From Nannochloropsis oceanica (lineage: Eukaryota; Sar; Eustigmatophyceae; Eustigmatales; Monodopsidaceae), in contig CP038132.1 of the NCBI GenBank assembly GCA_004519485.1, positions 1,173,001 through 1,237,000 on the forward strand: DNA of 64,000 bases. Direction: 5' to 3'. The stretch's first letter is position 1, and every line of letters begins with the position of its first letter. The position numbers and the translations under genes were made by a program. The notes below the pieces were generated by a model. The model had not been told where the DNA came from. It worked only from the letters and a program-made list of their open reading frames with translations, and made no database searches. Shown here piece after piece: positions 43,086 to 55,680 of the stretch.

Positions 43086-43970
43086 GTAGTTACAGGTGGC
43101 GTCCAACATTTCAGGATTTATGGATAGGTCTGCAACGAAATGGGGCCTATGATACCCAACCGCACACGGGGCTACACGCCCAGATATGCATAGCTGTACA
43201 TAATCGACAGCACCCAGGAGCAGCACGACGCACGCCTCGCCCTCATGCCTCCACGGCCCAATCGTTCGGTCGTCCTCAGATCTGGTACACTTCGGCCACT
43301 GCAACAACTCCTCTTTTGAATCAATCAATCGGGGGAGGCAATGAGATGGCGACTTTTGGGGAGGTCTGCACCTGGGATTTATTGACCCCCAGAAAGGAAA
43401 CAAAAAAGAACTTCCGAAACGGACTCTTTTTGTATTGGTCTTTCGCTGCTTCTTCACATATCCTACCCATTACGCAAGTCACTCCCCTAGGTGTGCACCT
43501 GGCGTGCATGATCCCCCTTTACTTCCTCCTTTCCCCACCCCTTTCTTTCCCCATGACTATGGACATTGGCGATGGGCCATCCCCCAGACCGCTACCCCTT
43601 GCAACACTTGTTGGCTGATTGTAGTGTGCTTAATGCCATCCTCCAACTCTCCCACTCTCACTCACAGCACAGCACCGCCATGTCTATCGTGAACCTGGGC
43701 GGGGGCATGAATGGAGGTGAAGACGACGCTAACGGCCATGTTAGTGGTAACGAGCAAAACGAGAACGATGCGCAGCAGTTGGGTCGTGGTTGCCGTCTTC
43801 GACGCACCACATTTTGGCAGCCAATTCACGAACGGCGATGATGATACAATACAACCTGAGCCATGTGGAGTCGCAGGCCAGGGCCGGGGCCGTGACCGAG
43901 GCCGAGGCCGGGGCAGGGCCCGCCCGCGTAACAATTCTGTGCGGAGGCCACGCAACCAAGTCGAACGCGA
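43086..43970. other. Helitron-flanking non-coding DNA
   Basis: 43370-43620 resembles 44530-44760 (shared CCGAAACGGAC, GCTTCTTCACA and TGTGCACCTGG blocks), showing that the two Helitron fragments and their 3' flanks are an old tandem duplication. The Gly/Arg-rich GRGRDRGRGRGRARPR frame near 43880-43930 is low-complexity and is not called. Confidence 0.5.
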
Positions 43971-44526
43971 AGCTGACAGACAGGGCTGATTACGCCGGCG
44001 CTTGAACCCCGAAGTGCGGGCAGTGGAGCGCGCATCTGACCAAACAAGCCCGTCGAGAGCGGCGCAAACAGCCAGAGGTCCAGGCAGCCGAGCACGCAGC
44101 TGACCAGCAAGCCCGTCGAGAGCGGCGCGAACAGCACCTAACGCGCGAGCACCGTGCCCACGAACAAACTCATATTCCTGGAGGCTAACAACCAAATCGC
44201 TCGGATGCACGAGTGGCTTGCCAGCACTGCAGCTCCTTGAGTTGGCCTGATGAGGCCGTGGATCGTAACCCCGCCGGCTTTCTTTTAGCATTTGTTGCAA
44301 AAGAGGGTGGGGGAGCCTAAACAGATTGCCGGATAAACCACCTAAGATGCAACACCTGTTCGACCCCAACACGCGCGAGGGCTGTCACTTCATCCCCAAT
44401 ATCCGCGCTTACAACTCGGTGCTATCGATGAGCTCACAAGGAGCCAACGTCGAGCCAGCAGAGCGAGGAGACCCCACCAACTCTCAAGAGCGCGACGTAA
44501 AGTTGACCGTGGGCAAATACCGGTGA
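43971..44526 (+). mobile_element. Helitron N-terminal fragment 2
   Basis: After an Ala/Arg-rich degenerate repeat (PSRAAQTARG and similar, about 43990-44160), the pieces CQHCSSLSWPDEAVD, FVAKEGG and HFIPNIRAYNSVLSMSSQGA appear across different frames, ending at 44526. It is parallel to fragment 1 and is a dead rolling-circle transposon remnant. Confidence 0.65.
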
Positions 44527-44982
44527 CGGCAAGTAGATTGCGACTTTTTGGAATGTCCGCCCCTGGGATTTGTCAACCCCCCAAAAAAGAAAAGAAAACA
44601 ATATCCGAAACGGACCCTTTTTCTCTTGGTCTTCCCATGCTTCTTCACACACACAACACCATTGCACAAGTTGCTCCCGCAGATGTGCACCTGGAGTACA
44701 TTCTTCCCGTTTATTTCTCCTTCACCCATCTTTTCATTTTCTTATGACTCACACATTAAATACATAATCCTGGCTGCCCACAGGGCGGGCGTACCCACTA
44801 GTATATATAAAAACGATACATAGACTCTTTACATACCTTCTTTGCTTCTTTTCTCCTACGTACGCTCACTCCTTTAAGCACAGTACAATCTACTCTCTCC
44901 CGATAGCAGACATATGCTGACTTGAAGAGCCGTTCTTCCTCTTGCTTGAGCTCTCGAGCATAGTAGACTGGGAAACTTCCCC
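44527..44982. other. Intergenic, repeat of 43370-43620 then AT-rich DNA
   Basis: The first ~230 bases are the Helitron 3' flank duplicate. The remainder lies downstream of the zinc-finger family gene and could be its 3' UTR. Confidence 0.45.
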
Positions 44983-46653
44983 TCACTCTTCCACTCCCTT
45001 GATGACACCCCTTCTTGTCGCGTGTTGCTTCGGCAACTTCGCGATTTGAGCCAGTCGGAAACCACAAAGATATGTCCTGTTCTTGGGCTTGTCATCAAAA
45101 TCTGCTTTGCGCTGATCTACATCCGCACCCATCAGAAAAACCAATCGTCCACCTCGGTTCCTGATCTTGAAATCAGAGCTCTCGTCATTGAAGACATCCC
45201 CCTCCAGAAACATAGACTCTTCCAGCACCTCCTTCCTGTCATTCCCACTTTTCATGGCCTTCGTACCAATACCAGGGCGGTTCTTCAACCATATTACACG
45301 TCCAAAATCCTCCTTCCCCCGCCAATCACCCACAGCGGTGCATAGTGTCTCATATGTCCGCCAGCCGTGATTGCCTTCACGATTGGCTTTTGCCCACTGC
45401 ACGACGTCGTGGATGGGGCCCACCAGCTCAGGACTCAGCTTGTCGTCTTCTTTGTAGTACAGGGTGACATCGACCTTGCTAAATGCGTCTATGATACTTT
45501 TCTTCCTTATTACCACCTCCCACAGCGATCATTTTTTAAATGCTTTTGGTGGCCACGTCAAGGATTGAGTTGGCGAGGTCGTCCGACCTACGATAAGTCT
45601 ACTAGGGTTTGTCGCCTCCTCCTCTTCAATGTCCCCTATAAGCACACACGCTTCTTTCTTCTTCAGAGCAGCCTTCAACTGCTCAATGTAGCGGTGCTTG
45701 TCATTCTTCAGCGCCTGGGCTAGCTGCATGCACTTCCTCCTACAAGACGCCGCCTTCTCTTCGTCACCCTTCATATGTTCCACCTCTGTTTTGTGCTTTG
45801 TTCTTTGTTCTTCCTTTCGTCGTCGATGTTGTTTTCCTTCCGTTCGTCCCGCTCCCTCCCCCCCTTCAGACTTTGAGCCTCGAGGCTATCCACACGCCGG
45901 AGGGTTTCATGAAAGGAAGCAGTGTACTCCTCCTCCATCCGGGCTCGCTCTTTTATTCGGGGGTCGTTCTTCCTCCGCATGGCGTTCAGATTGACTTGCT
46001 TCTACTTCGGTACCCTCGCAATCTCCAATGTTAATTTTGAGTCGGCGATGCCGGCGTGATGGCTGCGCTGCTCCTTCATCCAGACTTGACAGGCTGACGA
46101 CACGCATCAACTTCTTAAACACCGCCCCGTAAGCCTCCTTTAATGCCTGATTATTTGCCGACGCTGAAGCATCTTTTGCTGTCACAATCTCCTCTATCTT
46201 CTGTCTGGCCAATGCCACCTCATTGTTTCTGCTTTATGTAGATGAGTGGGAAAATGTGGGAGATTAGATAGGGAAAAGACCTCACACGCCGCGGCCTGTT
46301 TTGCCCACAATACGACAAATAGATGACGAAAGAATGATGTACCCGATTAGAATGACGTACAATCGCTGCAATTTCTCTACTCCATCTTTCTTTTCTTGAC
46401 ATTTTGATCCCCCATCTCTCACTGAGCGGTTCGTCTACAGGCGGTGCCAAGGCTTTCAAAGCATCCGCCAAAACTTGAGGGCACTCCACCTCTCCATTGT
46501 AGTCACAAGTGTCCTCCTCTGAAAAGTGTATTTCCTCCCCCTCCTCCCCTATGTCACCCACCTGCACCTCCGTCTATTCCTCTTTTCGTTCATCAGCCTC
46601 TACCCTCGCTCATTCCCGCGACCTCATGGCCCGAGGGGAGGGCAGCAGCGTTG
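44983..46653 (-). pseudogene. Zinc-finger/coiled-coil family, copy B (5' end lost to the satellite)
   Basis: Reading minus: a remnant of the linker (LPSPRAMRSRE), then GEEIHFSEEDTCDYNGEVEC and PQVLADALKALAPPVDEPLS (46220-46567). Next comes a coiled-coil part (ALARQKIEEIVTAKD...NNQALKEAYG, 45907-46218) and MRRKNDPRIKERARMEEE in another frame after a small deletion (45771-45980). Then a Lys/Glu-rich block (45529-45783) and a 177-codon tail (44983-45516: GRVIWLKNRPGIGTKAMKSG, RNRGGRLVFLMGADVDQRKA). The zinc-finger exon present in copies A and C is absent because the satellite begins at 46655. Some frame changes may be introns; overall it looks non-functional or partial. No known family recognised. 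Confidence 0.5.
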
Positions 46654-46654
46654 T

Positions 46655-49600
46655 TCTCGACTGACGCACTCTTACAAAGTGAAGACATGAAGTGCTCGAC
46701 AAATATCTGGAGAGCGGGGAGGGTACCCTGCTGAACTCTTTTTTGTCGGAATCAAGGGCCGGCATTGTGCGATGGGGCGACGCAGTCTCATGAAGTAAAG
46801 ACATGAAGTGCTCGGCAAATATCTGGAGGGCAAAAGAGCGTTACCCTGCTGCTCTCTTTTCTATCGGAATCAGAGGCCGACAATGTGCGATGGGCGATGC
46901 ACTCTCATGAAGTGAAGACGTGAAGTGTTTCGAGGGCCCAATGACTGAGAGCGCGCGGCGACGGAGCGCAGTCACGACATGTGGACACATGTGGTGCTCT
47001 GTGTTCGGCCAGTCAGCTAGCTATTTGTGGGCGGCGAAGGCAAGGACAAACATATGGCAGCAAGAAAATCCATGTGATGTGTTGGATTGTACGCCGAGAG
47101 GGCTTGCTGCTTGCTCGGCAAATATTTGGAGGGCAAAAGAGCGTTTACACTGCTGCTCTTTTTTTTGTCGGAATCAAAGGCCAACATTGTGCGATGGGCG
47201 ACGCACTCTCATGAAGTGAAGACGTGAAGTGTTTCGAGGGCCCAATGACTGAGAGCGGACGGCAGCGGAGCGCAGGCACGACATGTAGACACATGTGGTG
47301 CTCTGTGTTCGGCCAGTCAGCTAGCTATTTGTGGGCGGCGAAGGCAAGGACAAACATATGGCAGCAAGAAAATCCATGTGATGTGTTGGATTGTACGCCG
47401 AGAGGGCTTGCTGCTTGCTCGGCAAATATTTGGAGGGCAAAAGAGCGTTTACACTGCTGCTCTTTTTTTTGTCGGAATCAAAGGCCAACATTGTGCGATG
47501 GGCGACGCACTCTCATGAAGTGAAGACGTGAAGTGTTTCGAGGGCCCAATGACTGAGAGCGGACGGCAGCGGAGCGCAGGCACGACATGTAGACACATGT
47601 GGTGCTCTGTGTTCGGCCAGTCAGCTAGCTATTTGTGGGCGGCGAAGGCAAGGACAAACATATGGCAGCAAGAAAATCCATGTGATGTGTTGGATTGTAC
47701 GCCGAGAGGGCTTGCTGCTTGCTCGGCAAATATTTGGAGGGCAAAAGAGCGTTTACACTGCTGCTCTTTTTTTTGTCGGAATCAAAGGCCAACATTGTGC
47801 GATGGGCGACGCACTCTCATGAAGTGAAGACGTGAAGTGTTTCGAGGGCCCAATGACTGAGAGCGGACGGCAGCGGAGCGCAGGCACGACATGTAGACAC
47901 ATGTGGTGCTCTGTGTTCGGCCAGTCAGCTAGCTATTTGTGGGCGGCGAAGGCAAGGACAAACATATGGCAGCAAGAAAATCCATGTGATGTGTTGGATT
48001 GTACGCCGAGAGGGCTTGCTGCTTGCTCGGCAAATATTTGGAGGGCAAAAGAGCGTTTACACTGCTGCTCTTTTTTTTGTCGGAATCAAAGGCCAACATT
48101 GTGCGATGGGCGACGCACTCTCATGAAGTGAAGACGTGAAGTGTTTCGAGGGCCCAATGACTGAGAGCGGACGGCAGCGGAGCGCAGGCACGACATGTAG
48201 ACACATGTGGTGCTCTGTGTTCGGCCAGTCAGCTAGCTATTTGTGGGCGGCGAAGGCAAGGACAAACATATGGCAGCAAGAAAATCCATGTGATGTGTTG
48301 GATTGTACGCCGAGAGGGCTTGCTGCTTGCTCGGCAAATATTTGGAGGGCAAAAGAGCGTTTACACTGCTGCTCTTTTTTTTGTCGGAATCAAAGGCCAA
48401 CATTGTGCGATGGGCGACGCACTCTCATGAAGTGAAGACGTGAAGTGTTTCGAGGGCCCAATGACTGAGAGCGGACGGCAGCGGAGCGCAGGCACGACAT
48501 GTAGACACATGTGGTGCTCTGTGTTCGGCCAGTCAGCTAGCTATTTGTGGGCGGCGAAGGCAAGGACAAACATATGGCAGCAAGAAAATCCATGTGATGT
48601 GTTGGATTGTACGCCGAGAGGGCTTGCTGCTTGCTCGGCAAATATTTGGAGGGCAAAAGAGCGTTTACACTGCTGCTCTTTTTTTTGTCGGAATCAAAGG
48701 CCAACATTGTGCGATGGGCGACGCACTCTCATGAAGTGAAGACGTGAAGTGTTTCGAGGGCCCAATGACTGAGAGCGGACGGCAGCGGAGCGCAGGCACG
48801 ACATGTAGACACATGTGGTGCTCTGTGTTCGGCCAGTCAGCTAGCTATTTGTGGGCGGCGAAGGCAAGGACAAACATATGGCAGCAAGAAAATCCATGTG
48901 ATGTGTTGGATTGTACGCCGAGAGGGCTTGCTGCTTGCTCGGCAAATATTTGGAGGGCAAAAGAGCGTTTACACTGCTGCTCTTTTTTTTGTCGGAATCA
49001 AAGGCCAACATTGTGCGATGGGCGACGCACTCTCATGAAGTGAAGACATGAAGTGTTTCAAGGGGATGCACTGTAATGCTTCGATACAAGGACGCGCGAC
49101 AGGTTTTCACAAAATGAAAGGCTTCGCGAATGGAAAGAGACACACGCGATAGTAAAAACGCGGTGCGAATGCAGTATGAGGAAGAGAGGAGGGTTGAAAA
49201 GCAAAAAAAAGGAGTACATGTGTGACAGACATTCACCAGAAAATGAGCATGTTTCTCCATCGCTACCATCCATCTGCTCAAGCTCTTTCTCATTATTTCA
49301 CCCGCGTTTTTTTGTGCCTTACAAACATTTAAAGATGGACAAATGAGCTGCAGCTGCTCCATCCTTCCCATCTTCCCCCTCTCCCTCACTTCATTGCCAC
49401 GTTGGTGTGATGCTCCACTTGTTCATCCCTCCCTCCCTCCCTCCCTCCCTCGTCCTACTCCTGGGTGCAGGTGGAGACGACGTTGTAGTCCTCCAGGTTT
49501 AGAACCGCGTACCACCACATCAGCTAGCTATTTGTGGGCGGCGAAGGCAAGGACAAACATATGGCAGCAAGAAAATCCATGTGATGTGTTGGATTGTACG

Positions 49601-52600
49601 CCGAGAGGGCTTGCTGCTTGCTCGGCAAATATTTGGAGGGCAAAAGAGCGTTTACACTGCTGCTCTTTTTTTTGTCGGAATCAAAGGCCAACATTGTGCG
49701 ATGGGCGACGCACTCTCATGAAGTGAAGACGTGAAGTGTTTCGAGGGCCCAATGACTGAGAGCGGACGGCAGCGGAGCGCAGGCACGACATGTAGACACA
49801 TGTGGTGCTCTGTGTTCGGCCAGTCAGCTAGCTATTTGTGGGCGGCGAAGGCAAGGACAAACATATGGCAGCAAGAAAATCCATGTGATGTGTTGGATTG
49901 TACGCCGAGAGGGCTTGCTGCTTGCTCGGCAAATATTTGGAGGGCAAAAGAGCGTTTACACTGCTGCTCTTTTTTTTGTCGGAATCAAAGGCCAACATTG
50001 TGCGATGGGCGACGCACTCTCATGAAGTGAAGACGTGAAGTGTTTCGAGGGCCCAATGACTGAGAGCGGACGGCAGCGGAGCGCAGGCACGACATGTAGA
50101 CACATGTGGTGCTCTGTGTTCGGCCAGTCAGCTAGCTATTTGTGGGCGGCGAAGGCAAGGACAAACATATGGCAGCAAGAAAATCCATGTGATGTGTTGG
50201 ATTGTACGCCGAGAGGGCTTGCTGCTTGCTCGGCAAATATTTGGAGGGCAAAAGAGCGTTTACACTGCTGCTCTTTTTTTTGTCGGAATCAAAGGCCAAC
50301 ATTGTGCGATGGGCGACGCACTCTCATGAAGTGAAGACATGAAGTGTTTCAAGGGGATGCACTGTAATGCTTCGATACAAGGACGCGCGACAGGTTTTCA
50401 CAAAATGAAAGGCTTCGCGAATGGAAAGAGACACACGCGATAGTAAAAACGCGGTGCGAATGCAGTATGAGGAAGAGAGGAGGGTTGAAAAGCAAAAAAA
50501 AGGAGTACATGTGTGACAGACATTCACCAGAAAATGAGCATGTTTCTCCATCGCTACCATCCATCTGCTCAAGCTCTTTCTCATTATTTCACCCGCGTTT
50601 TTTTGTGCCTTACAAACATTTAAAGATGGACAAATGAGCTGCAGCTGCTCCATCCTTCCCATCTTCCCCCTCTCCCTCACTTCATTGCCACGTTGGTGTG
50701 ATGCTCCACTTGTTCATCCCTCCCTCCCTCCCTCCCTCCCTCGTCCTACTCCTGGGTGCAGGTGGAGACGACGTTGTAGTCCTCCAGGTTTAGAACCGCG
50801 TACCACCACATCAGCTAGCTATTTGTGGGCGGCGAAGGCAAGGACAAACATATGGCAGCAAGAAAATCCATGTGATGTGTTGGATTGTACGCCGAGAGGG
50901 CTTGCTGCTTGCTCGGCAAATATTTGGAGGGCAAAAGAGCGTTTACACTGCTGCTCTTTTTTTTGTCGGAATCAAAGGCCAACATTGTGCGATGGGCGAC
51001 GCACTCTCATGAAGTGAAGACGTGAAGTGTTTCGAGGGCCCAATGACTGAGAGCGGACGGCAGCGGAGCGCAGGCACGACATGTAGACACATGTGGTGCT
51101 CTGTGTTCGGCCAGTCAGCTAGCTATTTGTGGGCGGCGAAGGCAAGGACAAACATATGGCAGCAAGAAAATCCATGTGATGTGTTGGATTGTACGCCGAG
51201 AGGGCTTGCTGCTTGCTCGGCAAATATTTGGAGGGCAAAAGAGCGTTTACACTGCTGCTCTTTTTTTTGTCGGAATCAAAGGCCAACATTGTGCGATGGG
51301 CGACGCACTCTCATGAAGTGAAGACGTGAAGTGTTTCGAGGGCCCAATGACTGAGAGCGGACGGCAGCGGAGCGCAGGCACGACATGTAGACACATGTGG
51401 TGCTCTGTGTTCGGCCAGTCAGCTAGCTATTTGTGGGCGGCGAAGGCAAGGACAAACATATGGCAGCAAGAAAATCCATGTGATGTGTTGGATTGTACGC
51501 CGAGAGGGCTTGCTGCTTGCTCGGCAAATATTTGGAGGGCAAAAGAGCGTTTACACTGCTGCTCTTTTTTTTGTCGGAATCAAAGGCCAACATTGTGCGA
51601 TGGGCGACGCACTCTCATGAAGTGAAGACATGAAGTGTTTCAAGGGGATGCACTGTAATGCTTCGATACAAGGACGCGCGACAGGTTTTCACAAAATGAA
51701 AGGCTTCGCGAATGGAAAGAGACACACGCGATAGTAAAAACGCGGTGCGAATGCAGTATGAGGAAGAGAGGAGGGTTGAAAAGCAAAAAAAAGGAGTACA
51801 TGTGTGACAGACATTCACCAGAAAATGAGCATGTTTCTCCATCGCTACCATCCATCTGCTCAAGCTCTTTCTCATTATTTCACCCGCGTTTTTTTGTGCC
51901 TTACAAACATTTAAAGATGGACAAATGAGCTGCAGCTGCTCCATCCTTCCCATCTTCCCCCTCTCCCTCACTTCATTGCCACGTTGGTGTGATGCTCCAC
52001 TTGTTCATCCCTCCCTCCCTCCCTCCCTCCCTCGTCCTACTCCTGGGTGCAGGTGGAGACGACGTTGTAGTCCTCCAGGTTTAGAACCGCGTACCACCAC
52101 ATCAGCTAGCTATTTGTGGGCGGCGAAGGCAAGGACAAACATATGGCAGCAAGAAAATCCATGTGATGTGTTGGATTGTACGCCGAGAGGGCTTGCTGCT
52201 TGCTCGGCAAATATTTGGAGGGCAAAAGAGCGTTTACACTGCTGCTCTTTTTTTTGTCGGAATCAAAGGCCAACATTGTGCGATGGGCGACGCACTCTCA
52301 TGAAGTGAAGACGTGAAGTGTTTCGAGGGCCCAATGACTGAGAGCGGACGGCAGCGGAGCGCAGGCACGACATGTAGACACATGTGGTGCTCTGTGTTCG
52401 GCCAGTCAGCTAGCTATTTGTGGGCGGCGAAGGCAAGGACAAACATATGGCAGCAAGAAAATCCATGTGATGTGTTGGATTGTACGCCGAGAGGGCTTGC
52501 TGCTTGCTCGGCAAATATTTGGAGGGCAAAAGAGCGTTTACACTGCTGCTCTTTTTTTTGTCGGAATCAAAGGCCAACATTGTGCGATGGGCGACGCACT

Positions 52601-53394
52601 CTCATGAAGTGAAGACGTGAAGTGTTTCGAGGGCCCAATGACTGAGAGCGGACGGCAGCGGAGCGCAGGCACGACATGTAGACACATGTGGTGCTCTGTG
52701 TTCGGCCAGTCAGCTAGCTATTTGTGGGCGGCGAAGGCAAGGACAAACATATGGCAGCAAGAAAATCCATGTGATGTGTTGGATTGTACGCCGAGAGGGC
52801 TTGCTGCTTGCTCGGCAAATATTTGGAGGGCAAAAGAGCGTTTACACTGCTGCTCTTTTTTTTGTCGGAATCAAAGGCCAACATTGTGCGATGGGCGACG
52901 CACTCTCATGAAGTGAAGACATGAAGTGTTTCAAGGGGATGCACTGTAATGCTTCGATACAAGGACGCGCGACAGGTTTTCACAAAATGAAAGGCTTCGC
53001 GAATGGAAAGAGACACACGCGATAGTAAAAACGCGGTGCGAATGCAGTATGAGGAAGAGAGGAGGGTTGAAAAGCAAAAAAAAGGAGTACATGTGTGACA
53101 GACATTCACCAGAAAATGAGCATGTTTCTCCATCGCTACCATCCATCTGCTCAAGCTCTTTCTCATTATTTCACCCGCGTTTTTTTGTGCCTTACAAACA
53201 TTTAAAGATGGACAAATGAGCTGCAGCTGCTCCATCCTTCCCATCTTCCCCCTCTCCCTCACTTCATTGCCACGTTGGTGTGATGCTCCACTTGTTCATC
53301 CCTCCCTCCCTCCCTCCCTCCCTCGTCCTACTCCTGGGTGAAGGTGGAGACGACGTTGTAGTCCTCCAGGTTTAGAACCGCGTACCACCACATG
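46655..53394 (+). repeat. Satellite array: 304-bp monomers with a 1291-bp higher-order repeat
   Basis: Two short diverged units (about 46681-46914) open the array. Seven 304-bp monomers follow (starts 46920, 47224, 47528, 47832, 48136, 48440, 48744). Then come three copies of a compound unit: X (472 bp) + partial monomer (211 bp) + two monomers = 1291 bp (X starts 49048, 50339, 51630). A last X (52921-53394) closes it. Internal units look identical, whereas the first monomer and last X differ at several sites, the usual pattern of a homogenised array with diverging edges. The 99-codon frame in each monomer starts at GTG, not ATG, and is not considered a gene. Confidence 0.95.
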
Positions 53395-53460
53395 GAAGGA
53401 AAGTGCTGAGAGAGGGAGGGAGGGAAGCAGGAAGGGAGGGGTGGATGCGTGGGGTAAGGG

Positions 53461-53600
53461 GGAAATGGTTCAATTGATATTCCACGCCATGTTTAATGTG
53501 ACTCTTGATGAGATCGATAACGACCATGGCCTAGCCTCTGAATACATCGATAGATTTGAGGCATTGTTTGATGAAAAACATGCGTACACCCTCCTTCCCT
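53461..53600 (+). other. Exon-like fragment, unrecognised
   Basis: The frame reads VQLIFHAMFNVTLDEIDNDH and then GLASEYIDRFEALFDEKHA before dissolving into CCCT repeats. The related segment at 22645-22760 differs largely at the base level but keeps most of this peptide after a break, which suggests former selection on coding. The source gene is unknown. Confidence 0.35.
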
Positions 53601-55680
53601 CCCTCCCTCCCTCCCTCCCTCCCTCCCCCCCACCCCTCCCTCTCTCCCTCCCTCTCTTTTTCCCTTCCTCCCACCCTACCTCCTCCACAAACGTATTTCC
53701 GAATAAATACATCGTGTCGTTCGCTCCCTTCCCTCCCTCCCTGTATTTCTGAACAAAAATATCGTATCTTTCGCCCCCCTCCCTCTCTCCCTCCCTCCCT
53801 CCCTCTCTCTCCCTCCCTCCCTCCCTCCCTCCCTCCCTCCCTCCCTCTCTCTCTCTCTCTTTCCCTCCAGTCTTGCTGCAGGTACTCCCGCAGCGTTTTG
53901 TGTGACTCGCCTTGGCTGTAGGCGTTGCTGCTTGTCAGCTTGGCCTAGGAAGGGAAAGAGGGAGGGAGGGAAGAGTGGGAGGAAGGGATGAAGGGATGAA
54001 GGGAGGAAGGGAGGGGAGGATAGAAAGGGTCAATCTTCAAACTCCAACAATCTTCCACCCTCCCCTTCCTTCCCTCCCTCCCTCCCTCCCTCCCTCCCTC
54101 CTCCTCATCTCCAAGTACTCGTACTTGTGTAGTAAGTTCTCCGTCTCCGTCATCATCCGGAATGCCGCGTCATACGAGTGCCATCCCTCCCTCCCTCCCT
54201 TCCTCCTCTGACTCTTCCCCTCCATACTTTCTGTCCCCTCCCTCCCTCCCTCTCTTCCCCTTCTCCCTCCTCCTGATCGGGGAGGAGGATGACGACGGGG
54301 GAGGGGACGGAGCGGAGGGGGAGGGGGAATAAAGCGAGAGGGATCCGAGGTAACGTATAGGAGAAAGAGGAGAAGAAGAAGGAGGAGGAGGAGGAGGAGG
54401 AGGAGTAGGAGGCTTGTTGATGTGGATGTTGTTGTGGCTGTGCAAGAGAGGGAGAGGTAGGGAAATCAGGAGAAAGGGCGGGAAGGATGCAAATGACGAG
54501 GAGAGGGTAGATCGGGCGGGAAGGATGCAAATGACGAGGAGAGGGTAGATCGGGCGGGAAGGATGCAAATGACGAGGAGAGGGTAGATCGATCGACTGGC
54601 CGTTTGCTGGTAACACACACCTCTCCTTCCCTCCCTCCCTCCCTCCCTCCCTGACACGCCACATACTGGTATGGTAACACCCCTCCCTCCCTCCGTCTCC
54701 CCCTCCCCCCCTCCCCCGTCCCCCCCTCCCTTTCCCGCTATCTCTACATGCTCCAGGGTGGCGAGTCGGTCGCTCTGCATGGCCAGGAGGCACGAGGAAA
54801 TGAAGCCCAAGAATGTCGACTCTAACAATAGCAGCAGCCCCCCCGGCCCTCACCACAGCGAGGCTTTCTCGCCCTTCCTCCACCCCTTCCTCCGTTTACT
54901 GCGGGTGTTACCAATAGAGGCGTTTGTCGTACTACTAGTAATGACGCTGCTGCTAAACTGCTGCTGTTGTTCTTGCTGGTGCTGTTGCTGGTGCTGGTGG
55001 TAGAAGTGTTTGTCGTACTACTGACGCTGCTGGGATGGACCGCATGAATGGGACGGGAGGAAGGCACTGAAGAGGAGGCTGGTGTGCCGGAAGGGGGGCA
55101 GGAGGGAGGGAGGGAGGGAGGGGAGGAGGAGCAAAAGGGGAGGCGGAAGGAAGAAGAGGCCGAAGGCGAGGAGGAGGAGGAAGGAAAGGAGGAGGAGGAG
55201 AAAGGGAAGGAGGAGGGAGGAGAAAGGGAAGGAGGAGAAGGAGGAGGAGGAGGAAGAGAAGGAGGAGCTGGACGAGGAGAAAGTAATGAGAGTGTTATCT
55301 TAGTGGCTGTCGTGGGGCTCTGAGTTTGTGTATATGTTGTGTTTGTGATGGAGAGGAGAGAGGGAGGGAGGGAAAGAGGGTGTGTCTATTGTGTTTGTGA
55401 CGGAGAAGAGGAAGGAAGACCAAGAAGCCTGCTGTGCCTCTTCCTCCCTCCCTCCCTCCCTCCCTCGCTCCCTCTTCCCTGCTTTCCTCTTTATCGACAG
55501 GCGGCGACGAAAGAGATTCTTGAGAGGCGAGGGCTTGAAAGGCGATGAGGAGGAGGCTGTGGTGGAGGCATGGAGGGAGGAAGGAAAGGAGGGAGGGAGG
55601 GAGGGAGGAAGAAATAGTAAGTTGAACGGCGAGGGCTTGTAAGATAATGATGAGGAGGCTGTGATGGAGGCAGGGAGGGA
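53600..55680. repeat. CCCT/AGGG tract cluster
   Basis: Many runs of CCCT on the plus strand (about 53589-53640, 53776-53850, 54063-54105, 54186-54260, 54620-54730, 55440-55470) and an AGG-rich run (55105-55290). A 38-bp unit beginning GGGCGGGAAGGATGCAAATG is repeated three times at 54476-54589. The tracts lie between exon-like blocks and look like intron sequence. Ser-Leu-Pro-Pro or Gly-Arg-Glu-Gly frames here are artefacts. Confidence 0.85.

Noticed and set aside
43860-43935. RGG-box RNA-binding protein
   Set aside because: Low-complexity Gly/Arg run inside Helitron debris, broken on both sides.
46920-53394. Thirteen repeated 99-codon frames in the satellite
   Set aside because: They begin at GTG, end at the unit boundary, resemble no protein and exist only because the monomers are identical.
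46655-53394. CRISPR-like array
   Set aside because: Units are 304 bp with no unique spacers, and the DNA is eukaryotic.
54153-54883. Long Pro/Ser and Gly/Arg/Glu frames
   Set aside because: Simple-repeat translations (SLPPSLPP, GREGGREG); coding composition is limited to short blocks.
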